Below are positions 48,055 through 59,162 of a stretch of DNA of 64,000 nucleotides, in pieces. The stretch comes from Selaginella tamariscina. Lineage: Eukaryota > Streptophyta > Lycopodiopsida > Selaginellales > Selaginellaceae. The DNA lies in assembly GCA_003024785.1 (NCBI GenBank), contig PUQB01000096.1:62001-126000 (forward strand), given 5' to 3'. Under the pieces are notes generated by a model, which saw nothing but the letters and a program-made list of their open reading frames with translations, was not told the origin of the DNA and did not search any database. Position 1 is the first letter of the stretch, and the number at the start of each line of letters is the position of its first letter. Both the position numbers and the translations under genes were made by a program.

Positions 48055-49998
48055 ATGACAAGCAAGAGTAAGGGGAGAGCGGCCGAAGCCGGAGCGCCCA
48101 CAGTCACGGTAAGCAACTTGCTGCATCCACAGAGCCTCTGTTTCCTCGGGTCCACGTTAGCGAGACAAGAAACGGGCCTAAGGCGCCTCCACGCAATAAG
48201 ATGGCTCTATACGAGCAGCTCACAATTCCTTCACACCACTTCCTGCAGCCACAACAACAGCCGGTGTGGCCTCCAGTAAATCCATCCCAGGTAATGCTTG
48301 TAGTGAATGACTTAAATCACTTCTTAACTCAATCCACACGGTTTTTAGTACGTTTGAGTCCTGCAGGAGTACCTGATTGTTATCTGCTCGTGATTGCAGG
48401 GAACATGTACTTAAAACTCGTTTGGATATCTTGCAGTATGCCGCCGGGAACTGCTACTACGGTGTGGTAGCCGAGCAGAACAAACCTGAGCAAGAGGTGG
48501 ACAGGGTTACAGAGGGTACCTAAGGTGGTGTTACCATCCGAGGAAGCCCCTGTAACTAAGCCAGCGTCTCAGCAGCCAGTGAGAGCAAGAGAGCTTCCAT
48601 ATAATAACAATAAGAGAGTCCGCAACGAAGATGATTTCGCGGTACCCACCTACAGAGACACCGGGAAGAACGTGGCTAGCACGGCATCTACTAAACACGT
48701 GGAGAAGCGCACTAATAACCAGAATAGCTCGAGTAACATCTGTGGGAGCACGGCAGGTTCTGATAATAATACTGATGCTCATGAGGAACAGATTACAGCG
48801 GTGACTCAAGTGCCTCAATCGTTGATTCGATTCGGAAGATCTCGGCTAGAGATGTTATCGGGGCCGTTGGTGAGAAACAGTTTTGGAAAACACGTAAAAA
48901 TCTACTCAGGTACGACAAAACACACACACACATGTATAGTTTAATGATATTGTTTTTGTTCAGGCAGCAACGAATATTTGCGGCACAGGTTTTTGAATTA
49001 CACCGGGTACTAAAGGTAAGTAACTAGCAGTATATGTACATAATGTATATTCTTCGTATATTGTGTATCAGGTGCAACACTTGCTAGCAAAATCTCCAAA
49101 GCTTCTTCTGGACCCAGACAGCAATCACATACCACTCCTGGAAGCCCCTCAGCCGTCGTCAAGACCGAGCCGAGTACCTTCCCTACCGGTAAGGCAGGAA
49201 AGAACCCGAGTCAGGGCGTCATCGCCGCCACAGCAGAAACCTGGCAGTCAGAACACTGCAAGACAGTCAACCGAACCTTTGAAGGAGAGGTCCCACCAAC
49301 ACACAGTGTCCACGCAGCAGCAGCAACACACAGCGGTGTCCACACAACAGCAGCAGCAGCAGCAGCAGCAGGAAACACCCATGCAGTACCCTCACCCCTT
49401 ACCTGGTGGCTTCCCAGCTCCAGCACCAGCGACCAGTTCATGGGCATACCCCGGAATGAACCAGTGGACAATGGTTCCAGCTTCGCACTATGTACTTCAC
49501 CCCACAGCGTACCAGCCAATCTTTGGTGCACCGAGCGGGTACGAAATGTACCCCATGCCGAGACCGGCAGAAATACCAATGTACTGGCAGCAGCAACAAC
49601 AACAACAGCAAGCTATGTATCACCCTCAGTCACCGGGGTGGTACACTTTGCCACCGCAATACTACAATCCCGCTACCATGAAGGTACCATTGTCCACGGG
49701 TTCCACTGTCATGTCCCCCCCGGGACTGGAAGGTGCACCGGGTTACAAATTTGGTTCGGTCCAGAACAGTGACCTCTCCTCGATCGCACATAGCTCGGAA
49801 CATCAGACACAGACTAAGAAGAACAACAACAACAACAACCACGTCACTGCTGGCTTCTCCTTCCTGAGCCCTCCGTCAGACAGGCACATGCATCATCTGG
49901 AGAGTCGAGGAGGTATGAAGGTTGTACCTCGAGCTGTAATGGCTACACCAGAGTCGGCAGCCGGCATACTTAAGTCGATCCAGCGGGAGAGAAACTGA
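48055..49998 (+). CDS. ELF3: ELF3-like evening complex protein (frame problems; possibly a pseudogene)
   Basis: ELF3 scaffolds the evening complex with ELF4 and LUX in the nucleus. Conserved blocks appear in order: EPLFPRVHV then [17 protein letters not shown] (48132-48230); [13 protein letters not shown] (about 48627-48665); [20 protein letters not shown] then [11 protein letters not shown] (48818-48910); [17 protein letters not shown] (48965-49015); [18 protein letters not shown] (49072 on); and the C-terminal [20 protein letters not shown] then SIQRERN (end 49998). Clean introns: 48291-48436, 48910-48963 (54 bp) and 49016-49071. The last exon has two polyQ runs. Oddities: the N-terminal block is not in frame with the ATG at 48055; the DDF block and the region after intron 1 differ in frame; and the DDF and QFW blocks differ in frame with no obvious intron between. 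Either unrecognised splicing, assembly indels or decay explains this. Family identity is firm, integrity is not. Confidence 0.85.
49312..49371 (+). repeat. CAG/CAA repeat coding polyglutamine in ELF3
   Basis: Reads [21 protein letters not shown] second CAG/CAA run at about 49588-49612 reads QQQQQQQQ. Confidence 0.9.
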
Positions 49999-50499
49999 TA
50001 TGTACTAAGTACTACTTTACGGTGAGTTATATATATATATAGATATCTTTTTTTAAATTATTATTTAAATTGTCACAGATAATGGCATCGTGAGATTCTT
50101 TTCTTCCATAAAGTGGTACTACTTTGGAAGTCTAGGCTGGCGATCGAGACTCAAGCTTGGATTTGATTTTATAATTAACAGTACTAACTTCTTGTTCGAC
50201 TTAATAAAACACTACGATTAACACGTACAAGATGATCGAATTATGATGATGCTTAACTACCCGAGAGAGCAGTGTTAGGAACTGTACATTTCTTGTTAAC
50301 TAAAATAGCCTCTCAAAAACAACAAAAATTAACCACCGGTCACAGTACCTCTATCGATTTGGAAGACGAACCTGAGAAAAACTTTGAAACCTTACCGGGC
50401 CGGGTCCGATATGTAATACGGGAACGAAGCCGGTCACGGTCGCTCCGGTTGCTCTCGGATGCAGCGGAGTTGAAGGAGCGCTCCTTGTGAAATCCCCTG

Positions 50500-51117
50500 T
50501 TAAGGAACTGCTCTGTTTTTCCTGATTCCCACATTCTTCTTTGCGTCGGCCGTGATCGCCGGTCTTGTTACCGGTGGGGTGGATTTCTTCCCGAACAAGC
50601 TCTTCAGGAAACTGGAGGAGGAGGAGGAGGAGGAAGATTTTTGAGAATCGTCGTTCTGGGAGTGACACCGCTTGGTACCACCACCGAAGAAATCCCTGAA
50701 TCGTCTTGAGTTTCTGCCTCTGGGCGGGTAGGAAGAGGATTTCTGTGTGGTACTCGGCTTGGCATTCACCGGATCTATATACGGACTCGGTGGAGCCGAT
50801 CCTCCGCGTCGGAACATTATGTTCAGGTCCTTGACCATGGCCATACGCGAAACCGGCTCCAGTGGCAGCATTTTCCCGTTGTAGAAGAGATCATCGGCGG
50901 GATTCTCGTTGTCTTCGTTCGTGGGCGGTGCGAATTCGAATTCGGACGACGACCTTGCCGGACTGGGACTTCGACTACTACTTACTGCACCTGTATCTCT
51001 CTCCATACCGCCACTATGATGATCTCTCAGGAAATTCGTGAACGACGCGCGGCGTGTCGGATTCGAGCTGCCCAGAAACAAATCCGAATGCTGATTGCGG
51101 AGATCTCCTGTCCCCAT
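50500..51117 (-). CDS. Membrane-associated kinase regulator (MAKR/BKI1-like) protein
   Basis: Single-exon Ser-rich basic protein of 205 residues. MAKR/BKI1 proteins are plasma-membrane-associated regulators of leucine-rich receptor kinases. Supporting motifs: FEFAPP near residue 61, then NPADDLFYNGKMLPLEPVSR at about 72-91 (family: FEF......PADELFY.G.LLPL..P.R). A basic stretch RGRNSRRFRDFF near 133-144 and FLKSLFGKKS near 169-178 could bind membranes, and the C-terminus is basic (KKNVGIRKNRAVP). A polySer run at 159-168 is coded by the GGA-rich tract near 50620. It converges with ELF3, with 500 bp between the stops. The open reading frame is intact. The subfamily is not certain. Confidence 0.6.
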   Translation of the reverse strand: MGTGDLRNQHSDLFLGSSNPTRRASFTNFLRDHHSGGMERDTGAVSSSRSPSPARSSSEFEFAPPTNEDNENPADDLFYNGKMLPLEPVSRMAMVKDLNIMFRRGGSAPPSPYIDPVNAKPSTTQKSSSYPPRGRNSRRFRDFFGGGTKRCHSQNDDSQKSSSSSSSSSFLKSLFGKKSTPPVTRPAITADAKKNVGIRKNRAVP

Positions 51118-53160
51118 TTCTCAGCAATATAAGAAACCTAAGACTTGTACACAAAGTTTCCCCCCCTTCCTCACACAGTCACTCTGTTTGTCTTCGGACA
51201 CACGGTAACTGAGATTCTCTGGAGCTTCTAAGACGATGTACGTGGAAGCTTCGCAATCTTACCCGGTCAGATCGTGCGATCGAATTGACTGCACGTCTCC
51301 GTGTTGCCAACGGTCCAGATGCGGCCACGTTGACAGATATTGCTGTTTATCCACCACATAGTCAATATCGTCGTGAGAAGATATGTATATGTGTGAAGTT
51401 TGAAATATAATTAAAAAGGATACATTTATTTATTATTGTTTCAGTGGTTGGATCTGTCTTTGAGTTGTCAGATTCACACTGATTGACAAGACAATAAAAG
51501 TAACTTTTTGTTTTAATTTATGTTCTATTTAATTAACTAATTATTTAAAACTCAAACCAAGAACAAGCGCAGAGAAATAAACACAGATTTTTTGTTTTAA
51601 TTGTTTCTAATTAACTAATTATTTAAACTCAAACCATAATGACGCCAAGCATAGAAATCCCAATTATAATTAACTTAAACCATGCAGTAAGTTATTTAAT
51701 TAATATGGTTGACTATAACATTAGGTAGTATCCTAGTCTAGCCCATTAGCATGTGATATACAACCTGCATCAAATTGTTTTACATTTAGTTTTCTCAAAG
51801 CAATATTTGCAGATCTACTTATATTATAATATAATATATTATTGAAATCTGCTCATTACAATATCTATATACAGATAGTCCGTGTATATATAATTTAAAT
51901 TTAATAAAGTTATTAAGTGTATAACATTAACCTTGTTAAACATTCTCAATGTTTTATACAGAGAGATTAGATGTTCCAACCAAAAGGGAATAAAACTCAC
52001 GTGGCCCCTGCCACGCCAAGAATAAATGTCCCACCACACGATTGTAAATTAAAAAAAAAAAAATATTTAAAAAAATATTAAAAAAATAATTGTATTTTAC
52101 TCATAAGACAAAAAAAGTCAAATAGAAGATCTGGATCGATCCTCCATCAAAAATAAAAATCACTAAGGTCATGTGTTAAGTAGAAAATAAGAGGTTATTT
52201 TGTATTTAATTCAATTTTTTATTTAATAAAAAATATTTTTTTTGTTTTTAAAACTTCTGCAAGTGGAACACCCTTTTTCCACTAGGACCTTAGTATTTTC
52301 AAAGCATTTGGTAGAAAAGTTGGTACTACACACACGTGGCCCATTGATAAACGCACCCACTGCCTGTCTACAAATATTACTATATAGAATACATATGCAC
52401 ACAGTGTGTGTGGTGTGCGTGAGAAAGGTAAAAGTCGTATACAAAAAGAAAGTTCTGCGGCAAACAAGGTCATAAGACAAAATATGACTTTTAAAAACTT
52501 TTGAATTATTATTTGATTATATACTTAAGTTTTAGATTGAAAATTAATTAAATTAAATTGAAATAAAAAATAATGCTTTCACTCTGAGGTATACAAAGAT
52601 ATAGTACGTTCGTTACAATGTATTTTAACAACTAGATAAGGTTGCATTATAGTTAATAATAACAGTATTAAATGTTTCCGTTAGCGGTGTTAAGGAATCT
52701 TTCAAATAGTTAAGGACACAATTACCGACAACACTTAACGGCGCCGTTATCTCAAGACGCGACTGTCGTCATTCCCGTAGCAGAAAGACCTTATTACGTG
52801 TCATAGCTGCATCGGTCAGATGGGAGTAAATCCTGACCGATGCGTGGAAGAAAAGTTTCCGTTTGGGAATGTCCATGGGGGCTGTAATGTATGTATTTTT
52901 TGTAGCCTCGTGATGCGCTTTTCACCTCTTTTCTTGTTCTTGGATCTGATTCTCGCACGCTGCCAGGAGATTTTCGCATCCGTATTGAAGATTTCTCACA
53001 GATAAGTGTATTTCGATCATGCATTCTTCTGATTGATGATCTACGGCATTGCCCGAAGAAGATTCATACATTTCTAGGGTAGAAATCCATGTTCTTGGAG
53101 CGGATTGCAGCCTGTCCGGAGCTTGATTCATGTTCTTGAGAGAAGCCGAGAAGGTAGAGT
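51118..53160. other. Intergenic between divergent genes
   Basis: Upstream DNA of the MAKR-like gene (minus) and the DUF740-like gene (plus). 51340-52750 is AT-rich. 52790-53160 is GC-richer and probably promoter and leader. Open stretches there on minus look like shadows. Confidence 0.5.
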
Positions 53161-54123
53161 ATGGCGCCAGCTTGCGGAAGGCATCCGGCTCACAACGGAG
53201 TCGGACTATGTGCATGGTGTCTCAGGGAGCGGCTCATGGAGCTCCGCATGGAGGAGTTGAACACTGTTGAGGAGAGGATCTGGTGAAGATATCGACGCTC
53301 ATTGGGTCGGACAAAGATGAACAGGAGTCGACGACCACTTTCGCATCCATACTGCAGCGAACGCATTCTTGGTCCAGCTCCAGGCAGGGATTTCTACACG
53401 AGAACAAGAGGATTGTGAGTGGGAAGGACCTGGAGAATCTGGCGGAAGCTCGAGTCGTCTCCTTCTACAAAGCGGCATTACAAGGCCTCCTCGTGGCCGG
53501 AGATCGAGTCCCAGAAGCAGTCCGATCCCACCAGAGTCGGCTCGTGGTTTGCGTCTCTGTTCAAGGGTAAGAGGCTGTTCGGTCTGGGCAAGAAGAAGAA
53601 ATGTGTGAAGGAGGATGCTTCAGAATTCTCCGAGCAACCAAGCAGTGGTATCTCGGACTTTCAGAGTCCGAACAGGTTCGTGAGCAGCAGGGTTTCCGAC
53701 TACAATCTGGCAAAGCTCAACCGTGTAAGGTCAGTAAACAGCAGGCAGAAGCAGCATCCATCGAAACCATGGAGCTCGACACCACTGAGGAAGTTTATCA
53801 GTAGGAGATCAGAGAATCCCTCGCTCCAGGAGGAGGAGGAGAAGAACACCACCAACAACATATCTTCTCCAAAGAGATTTCATCCGTCACCGGCTTTTCC
53901 TGTAACACACACGCATACGGCGTTCTACAGAGACTACGGCTCCTCGTGGAGTCTCCATTCGAGTCCGATGCCGGGCACCAGCAGTAACTTCAACAAGAGC
54001 ACCAGGTACCAGCCTAACCACCGGTTTCACCTCGGCTCCTCCCCGTTTCACTCCCCCGGAGGCAACACGTGGAATTTCTACCTGACGCCTCTTCGGCCGT
54101 CGAGGACCCGGCATCGGACGTGA
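53161..54123 (+). CDS. OCTOPUS/DUF740-like protein, frame interrupted
   Basis: The start MAPACGRHPAHNGVGLCAWC then LRERLMEL matches the N-terminal Cys/His motif C.RHP....G.C..CLRERL of plant DUF740/OCTOPUS-like proteins, which include polar membrane proteins of phloem precursors. Downstream come FASILQRTHSWSSSRQ (53341 on, another frame), then RVGSWFASLFKGKRLFGLGK, and a basic Ser/Pro-rich tail ending NTWNFYLTPLRPSRTRHRT at 54123. The N-terminal frame meets a stop at 53284, the middle is in the next frame, and the tail returns to the first, so there are two frame changes without clear introns. Possible causes: assembly indels, a short unrecognised intron, or decay. The assignment rests mainly on the N-terminal motif. 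Confidence 0.45.
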
Positions 54124-54786
54124 GGCAATCCGTAGTTCAGTCCGGTGTCATTTTCTGAGGATTCTTCGGCATGGAAAAGGTACGTACGTGGGACAAGTAT
54201 TTGTTTAGCTAAACAACTCAAGTGATTAGTTAATTAACAAACAGGGAGGGAGTTTTTTTGAAGCCGGCCTGTCTTGTATATTCATCCATTTTATAAACTT
54301 TTATAGCATTTAACACAGAATTATACTTTATTAAATATTAATTATTATCTTTTTATTTATATGTGATATTGTCAATGGAACATTAGAATATACACTGAAG
54401 ATTTGTTAAAACATTATTTTTTCTGTTTGAAAAATTCAATCGGTGTCTCTCTCTCTCTCTTCAAATACATATATAAATATACGTGTGCGTACGTCTTATG
54501 TGAAGCTGACCACTGTTGTGTTCCGGACATATCCATACAGGTGTGTGTGGTGTGTGTGCGGATTCGGCCGATTAATAAGTTTGGCAGGGGAAAGGGCAGA
54601 AAGGTTGGACAGTTACGCGTAATCTGCATGACTGTGAAGCATTGAGTGTAGGGGAAAAGGGCAGAATGACAAGGTGCAAAAAGGGTGGTGGGGCATTTTT
54701 GATAACTTACACAAAGAAAAAGGGTGAGCAATCAACGCCTCGTTGAGGGGTCCATGTCTTTGTGCTGATACGGGCAGATTTCAGAG

Positions 54787-54817
<31 letters not shown>

Positions 54818-55290
54818 TATATGACATCAATATTATATTTTTCCCATGTATATGATTGATCATGGTAGCAAATTCTCTCGTACCCACGTAATGAATAACG
54901 GATTGAAGTATTTACATTTTCATCAAAATAAGCATTTAAAATGGAAATTATATTTTTAAACTTTAACTATTTTTAATATATTTTATGAAAGAATAAAAAC
55001 TAAAATTTAAAATATAAGTACAATAATATATCATTTTATTGAAAATATGGTTCATTATATTCTAAGAGTAAAGATAAAGATAAATGTAAATATTTTTAAA
55101 AAAAAAATATTCAGTTTAATTTTAATCTAAAAAATATCTCTTTAGGTTTAAACCTCCGATGCTTGTTTATCATCGAGAATATTCCAGAACATTTAACCCT
55201 AATTTTAAAGTGAATATTCGAAGCATAATTGGTGGTCTATTTTTTTAATTATATAAATAGTCATATGCCTAAAGTTAAAAATTGGTCACA
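54124..55290. other. Intergenic, AT-rich
   Basis: CA microsatellite at 54787-54812. No gene recognised. Confidence 0.5.
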
Positions 55291-55815
55291 ATGGGAAGAA
55301 GCAAGATTGCTATGGAATTTATAGAGGATCCCATCAAAAGAAGGACCACGATAAAGAAACGACTCCAAGGCTTTAAAAAGAAAGCGCAAGAGTTACATAT
55401 ATTAACAGGAGCACGTATACACTTCCGAGCGCTGTACGAGGGCCACGTGTACGAGTACGATAGTGAGCTACCCGAGGAGAATAAACAAGAGGATTATATA
55501 CAACATGAAATAATAAAACGTCATGACAGGGATGGAGAAATTATACGTGGCACAGATGACAGGGATGTAGAAATTATATGTGGCTCAGAGGATTGGGATA
55601 TACATGAAGATGAAGGGGATGAGTCGGATGATGATGAGGACAGTGACATGGATTTTTTTCGATATGCGAATGCTGAGGTGGGAACCAGTGGGCAACTATA
55701 CTCATATGATGCTAATGCTGATGTGGAATTTGCTCCATCTTTTCAGCCTATTCAGAGGTACTATAGCTTTGAATATGAAGATGACGTGGATAGCTACCTG
55801 AATATTCCAGGTTAA
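55291..55815 (+). CDS. Type I (M-gamma-like) MADS-box protein
   Basis: Single-exon, about 174 residues. The MADS domain fills the first 60 or so residues: MGRSKIAMEFIEDPIKRRTT, then IKKRLQGFKKKAQELHILTG. M-gamma genes (AGL80-like) read MGR.K.....I.....R..TF.KR..GL.KK..EL..LC. Here the usual TFxKRxxGL reads TIKKRLQGF and LC reads LT. There is no K domain, as in type I genes. The tail is strongly acidic (about residues 104-125, DEGDESDDDEDSDMDFF) and could act as an activation or histone-binding surface. MGRSK is chosen over an ATG three codons upstream (55282) because the family starts there. Type I genes act mostly in female gametophyte and endosperm in flowering plants. Confidence 0.8.
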   Translation: MGRSKIAMEFIEDPIKRRTTIKKRLQGFKKKAQELHILTGARIHFRALYEGHVYEYDSELPEENKQEDYIQHEIIKRHDRDGEIIRGTDDRDVEIICGSEDWDIHEDEGDESDDDEDSDMDFFRYANAEVGTSGQLYSYDANADVEFAPSFQPIQRYYSFEYEDDVDSYLNIPG

Positions 55816-56004
55816 GCTTGCTTTAATATTTAATTTCATGGCATTTTTTAAATTTCAAATACAGATCGTATATAGCATAATCTATGAATAAATCGAACAG
55901 CTGAGTTTTGTACACGTCAGCGCAACCGTTGGGGAAAGACGCGGGAGAAAAGATTCGAAGGTATGATTCGATTAGGGCTCCTGGGATTAGGTCGGGTGGT
56001 GAGG

Positions 56005-56655
56005 ATGGACGACGACAGCGACGATGAAGATTGCTGGAGCATGAAGATCACAACGCCATTAGACTGCAATGCGAGCTTCACCATAGACGACGCCCACTGT
56101 CACCGTCACCACTGTCACCACTGGAGCCTCGGGCCGTGCCTACCACGGACTTACCACTGCCATTCCCCGCGCTCTTGCTCGCCAGTTAGAATTAGGGTTG
56201 GCGACGACACCACGGTACTGACCAGCCGCTCGCACTCGTCGCCAGCGGTTTCAATACGTGCACGCAGCAGCTCCCCGTGCTCCTCCGACGTGCGGATCAC
56301 CGTCGACTCAGACGACGTAGACTGCAAACTTAGGGCTCTCAAGGACGAGATTGATTGCCAGGTGAACCGTCTCAGGGACCTGGTTGACTGCTGCTGTGAC
56401 GACCACAGATACCACTGCTTACTTCACGAGATTAGCTGCCACCGGATTGAGAGCTGCATAGACTCCGTACTGCGCTGCAGGATGCTGGAGAGTCTCGAGT
56501 GTGGAGCTATATCGAGAATGGATTGCATTCTGGACTCCAAACTCAGGGAGATTAGGGATATTTACGACTGTGCAGTTAATGCCAGAATGCGGGATGTGCT
56601 GGACGGGGTTATGCGGGACCTTCATATGTGCAAGCTTAGGTTACATTGTCATTAA
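56005..56655 (+). CDS. Cys/His/Asp-rich orphan protein
   Basis: Intact single ORF, about 216 residues from the MDDDSDDED start (an in-frame ATG lies 14 codons upstream at 55963). I do not recognise the family. Visible: acidic N-terminus; a His/Cys cluster DAHCHRHHCHHW near residue 30; a Ser/Pro/Arg-rich stretch; then a helical-looking second half with repeated Asp-Cys pairs spaced about 8 to 14 residues apart (EIDCQVNRLRDLVDCCCDD, HEISCHRIESCIDSVLRC, MDCILDSKLREIRDIYDC). It is GC-richer than its surroundings, as the real genes here are. It lies between two type I MADS genes. It could bind metal; that is inference. A chance ORF of this length in AT-rich DNA would be unusual. Confidence 0.5.
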   Translation: MDDDSDDEDCWSMKITTPLDCNASFTIDDAHCHRHHCHHWSLGPCLPRTYHCHSPRSCSPVRIRVGDDTTVLTSRSHSSPAVSIRARSSSPCSSDVRITVDSDDVDCKLRALKDEIDCQVNRLRDLVDCCCDDHRYHCLLHEISCHRIESCIDSVLRCRMLESLECGAISRMDCILDSKLREIRDIYDCAVNARMRDVLDGVMRDLHMCKLRLHCH

Positions 56656-56800
56656 CACAATAGTGTGCAGTACAAAACAAGCAACAAATCATGTTTCTCT
56701 AATCGCGTGCGTGTATACGAAGAAAGTAAAGTAAGTGTTTAGATTAAGTAACAATGTACTTACATTCAATTGATAATTAGATATAACCATATACAAAAAG

Positions 56801-57431
56801 TCAGAAATGTATATAAGAGTTCTTGTTGTCAGATGGAGAGAAATCCCCCCTACCATATTCATCAAACTCCCCACTAGTGTACATACCATCAGTAACATAG
56901 TTAGCCATGTAATTCGACCCGGTAAACTGATCTAAACAATGAGCCTCCTCATTAAGCATGAACTTACCACAAATCTCTTCGTTATTCATATTTAAATACC
57001 CCTTAACCTCGTCCTCAATACAGGTTCCACTACTCCCACTAGTTCCTTCGTCTGAAAATGCGTATTCCCCATAGTGACCATCGCCAATTTTCTCACATTC
57101 CTCATATTGACCGCCATATACACCTTGATACGCTACTATACCAACTTTGTCATCGTGACCCTCGTACACACACCCTTTAGGGTTTGATACATGCAGTCCG
57201 CCAGGGCATTTCGTCGCGTGCTTACTAGGGCACTTGTTACCACTTAAAACGCCATCAATGGTTACCGCGCTTGGTAAGTTCATGGGAGTACCTGGCCTTG
57301 AACAGTAATAGTAGCTCTTCTTATCGTCAAATTTAATCGCTAGATTGACAAAGGCACCACATAAAACTTGCAGCTCAATTGCCTTCCTGAATATACCTGT
57401 ATATAATGTATTGTATATATATATATATATA

Positions 57432-57480
<49 letters not shown>

Positions 57481-57570
57481 CACACACATACCTTCAGTGC
57501 GTTTCCTGAACGTTTGAACACGCATATTCCGCTTCTCAAGGTACTTAATAGCAATTTTTTTCCTCCCCAT
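56801..57570 (-). CDS. Type I MADS-box protein with an intron inside the MADS box
   Basis: Exon 1 is 57492-57570 (MGRKKIAIKYLEKRNMRVQT then FRKRTE plus one base). The intron is 57397-57491 (95 bp, GTATGT...TACAG). Exon 2 is 56801-57396 (IFRKAIELQVLCGAFVNLAI...). The join restores a continuous MADS domain, RTEG-IFRKAIELQVLCGA, with phase 1. Total 224 residues; no K domain; long acidic Gly/Tyr/Glu-rich tail ending DNKNSYIHF. The intron holds TA and GA microsatellites. Type I MADS genes are usually intronless, so this is uncommon. It starts 184 bp from the stop codon of the ferroportin gene on the same strand. Further in-frame ATGs exist upstream (57591, 57609), but MGRKK is the family start. 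Confidence 0.82.
57403..57479. repeat. TA and GA microsatellites in the MADS intron
   Basis: TA run followed by a GA run of about 38 bp; together they fill most of the 95-bp intron. Confidence 0.9.
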
Positions 57571-57754
57571 TCTTGCCTTGGGGGCCTGCATACTAGAAGA
57601 GAAGGACAAAAGAAGTACACTAATTGGGTTAAACCCGTTTTAACTTCTTAAACCTTCTTATACAACCATTTATGGTTGAACCAAGATTCTGGGGAGATCA
57701 TTATTCCATGGAATATTATATTTCAAGCACTAAGTATGTAAATATTAACTTGGT

Positions 57755-59086
57755 TCATAACCATTTTAGCACCTTGTCAAAATGGAACAAGTGTCCACGT
57801 ACATTGTATGTATATACGGAGTATAATAACGCTGCCGTGGTTACCGAACCAAATGAAACCAGTACTAAGTCTCCGAAGTCCTAAAATAACTTAATACATC
57901 AGATACACACACACACACACATACACACACACACACACATATGAGAGAGAGTTAAACTTCTCTTATGTAACTTGAAAAGTATAATTTAAGATAAATTTTA
58001 TTAGGAAAATAAATTAGAAAATCTAAGTTTAAAGAGTAAAGATGCTTTGTAATTAAGTGTAAGTCTATCATAAATTAAATTTCTAATACAGATTTTAGCT
58101 TATATTATACATGAATTGATTCTAAAAATCAATTATTATGTTAATGTATTATGTTAATTAATAACAATAATAATTACTATGTAATACTAATGTAATGTTA
58201 CTTGTGTAAAAAATACCTGTGGACGAGAGGCAATCATAGCCATCACAAAGGAGATCATTTGCATAAATGACTGCAATGAGTTTTGCACACCACCAACAAC
58301 TCCTCGTTCACTTTCAGGAGCAGAGGACTAATAATGAATAAATAAATAATAAACTAAATAATATTAATAATATAATAAAATTAAATGTTTAAATTATATT
58401 ACCTGCATAAGCTGTGTTACGGCTAAATCAAATGACCATAATCCAAAGCGGGATAAAATGACTCCAATAATAAGCATAATTGAAGAATATACTCCATTTT
58501 TAACAAATACAGATGCAACGCAAAGTAGAAGGCAAGACCACTGTTAACAAAATTAAAACTTATTTCACTAACGTAGATGTTTAATTATTTAAAGCTAGTA
58601 TTAAATAAAAAAAGATAATATATATAATTTTTAAAATTATTTACCTGAATCCAACTTGACCATAGTCCAGTTCTAATTGTTTCAAGATATGCGTGCATTT
58701 TTGGATATATAAATGTCGCACCAACACCCACGCACGCAGACATACCGCGTGCTAAACCGATCACAAACGCTGGTACTCCTTTCCATTGCAAAGCTGCAGT
58801 CATTAAAGTACCAAAACTGCAAAAACAAATATATATATTGTTTATTATCTTTAACTAATAAAACTACAATATAAATATTTAATATCTAAATATTAAATGT
58901 TGATTTTATTATTAATTATATAATAAATGATGAATTTATTACCTTAAGATTGTAAAATAGAGGAGTGCAAGTGCAACAGCTGCCAAAAGAGTCTCCTGTT
59001 TGAAATACACAAGCCATCCTTGTTTTAAACCGAATTCTTTCTTTTGTGTCTTCAGCACGACTAGTTTCTGCATTGTGAAGTAACAC

Positions 59087-59162
<76 letters not shown>

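Noticed and set aside
52922-53215. 97-codon minus ORF opposite the DUF740-like start
   Set aside because: The plus strand carries the CxRHP...CLRERL motif; the minus frame shows no family.
57672-57884. Conserved plus-strand ORF repeated at 63043-63237
   Set aside because: It is the antisense of the last ferroportin exon, and its conservation comes from the tandem gene copy. The minus reading with splice acceptor and phase fits the transporter family.
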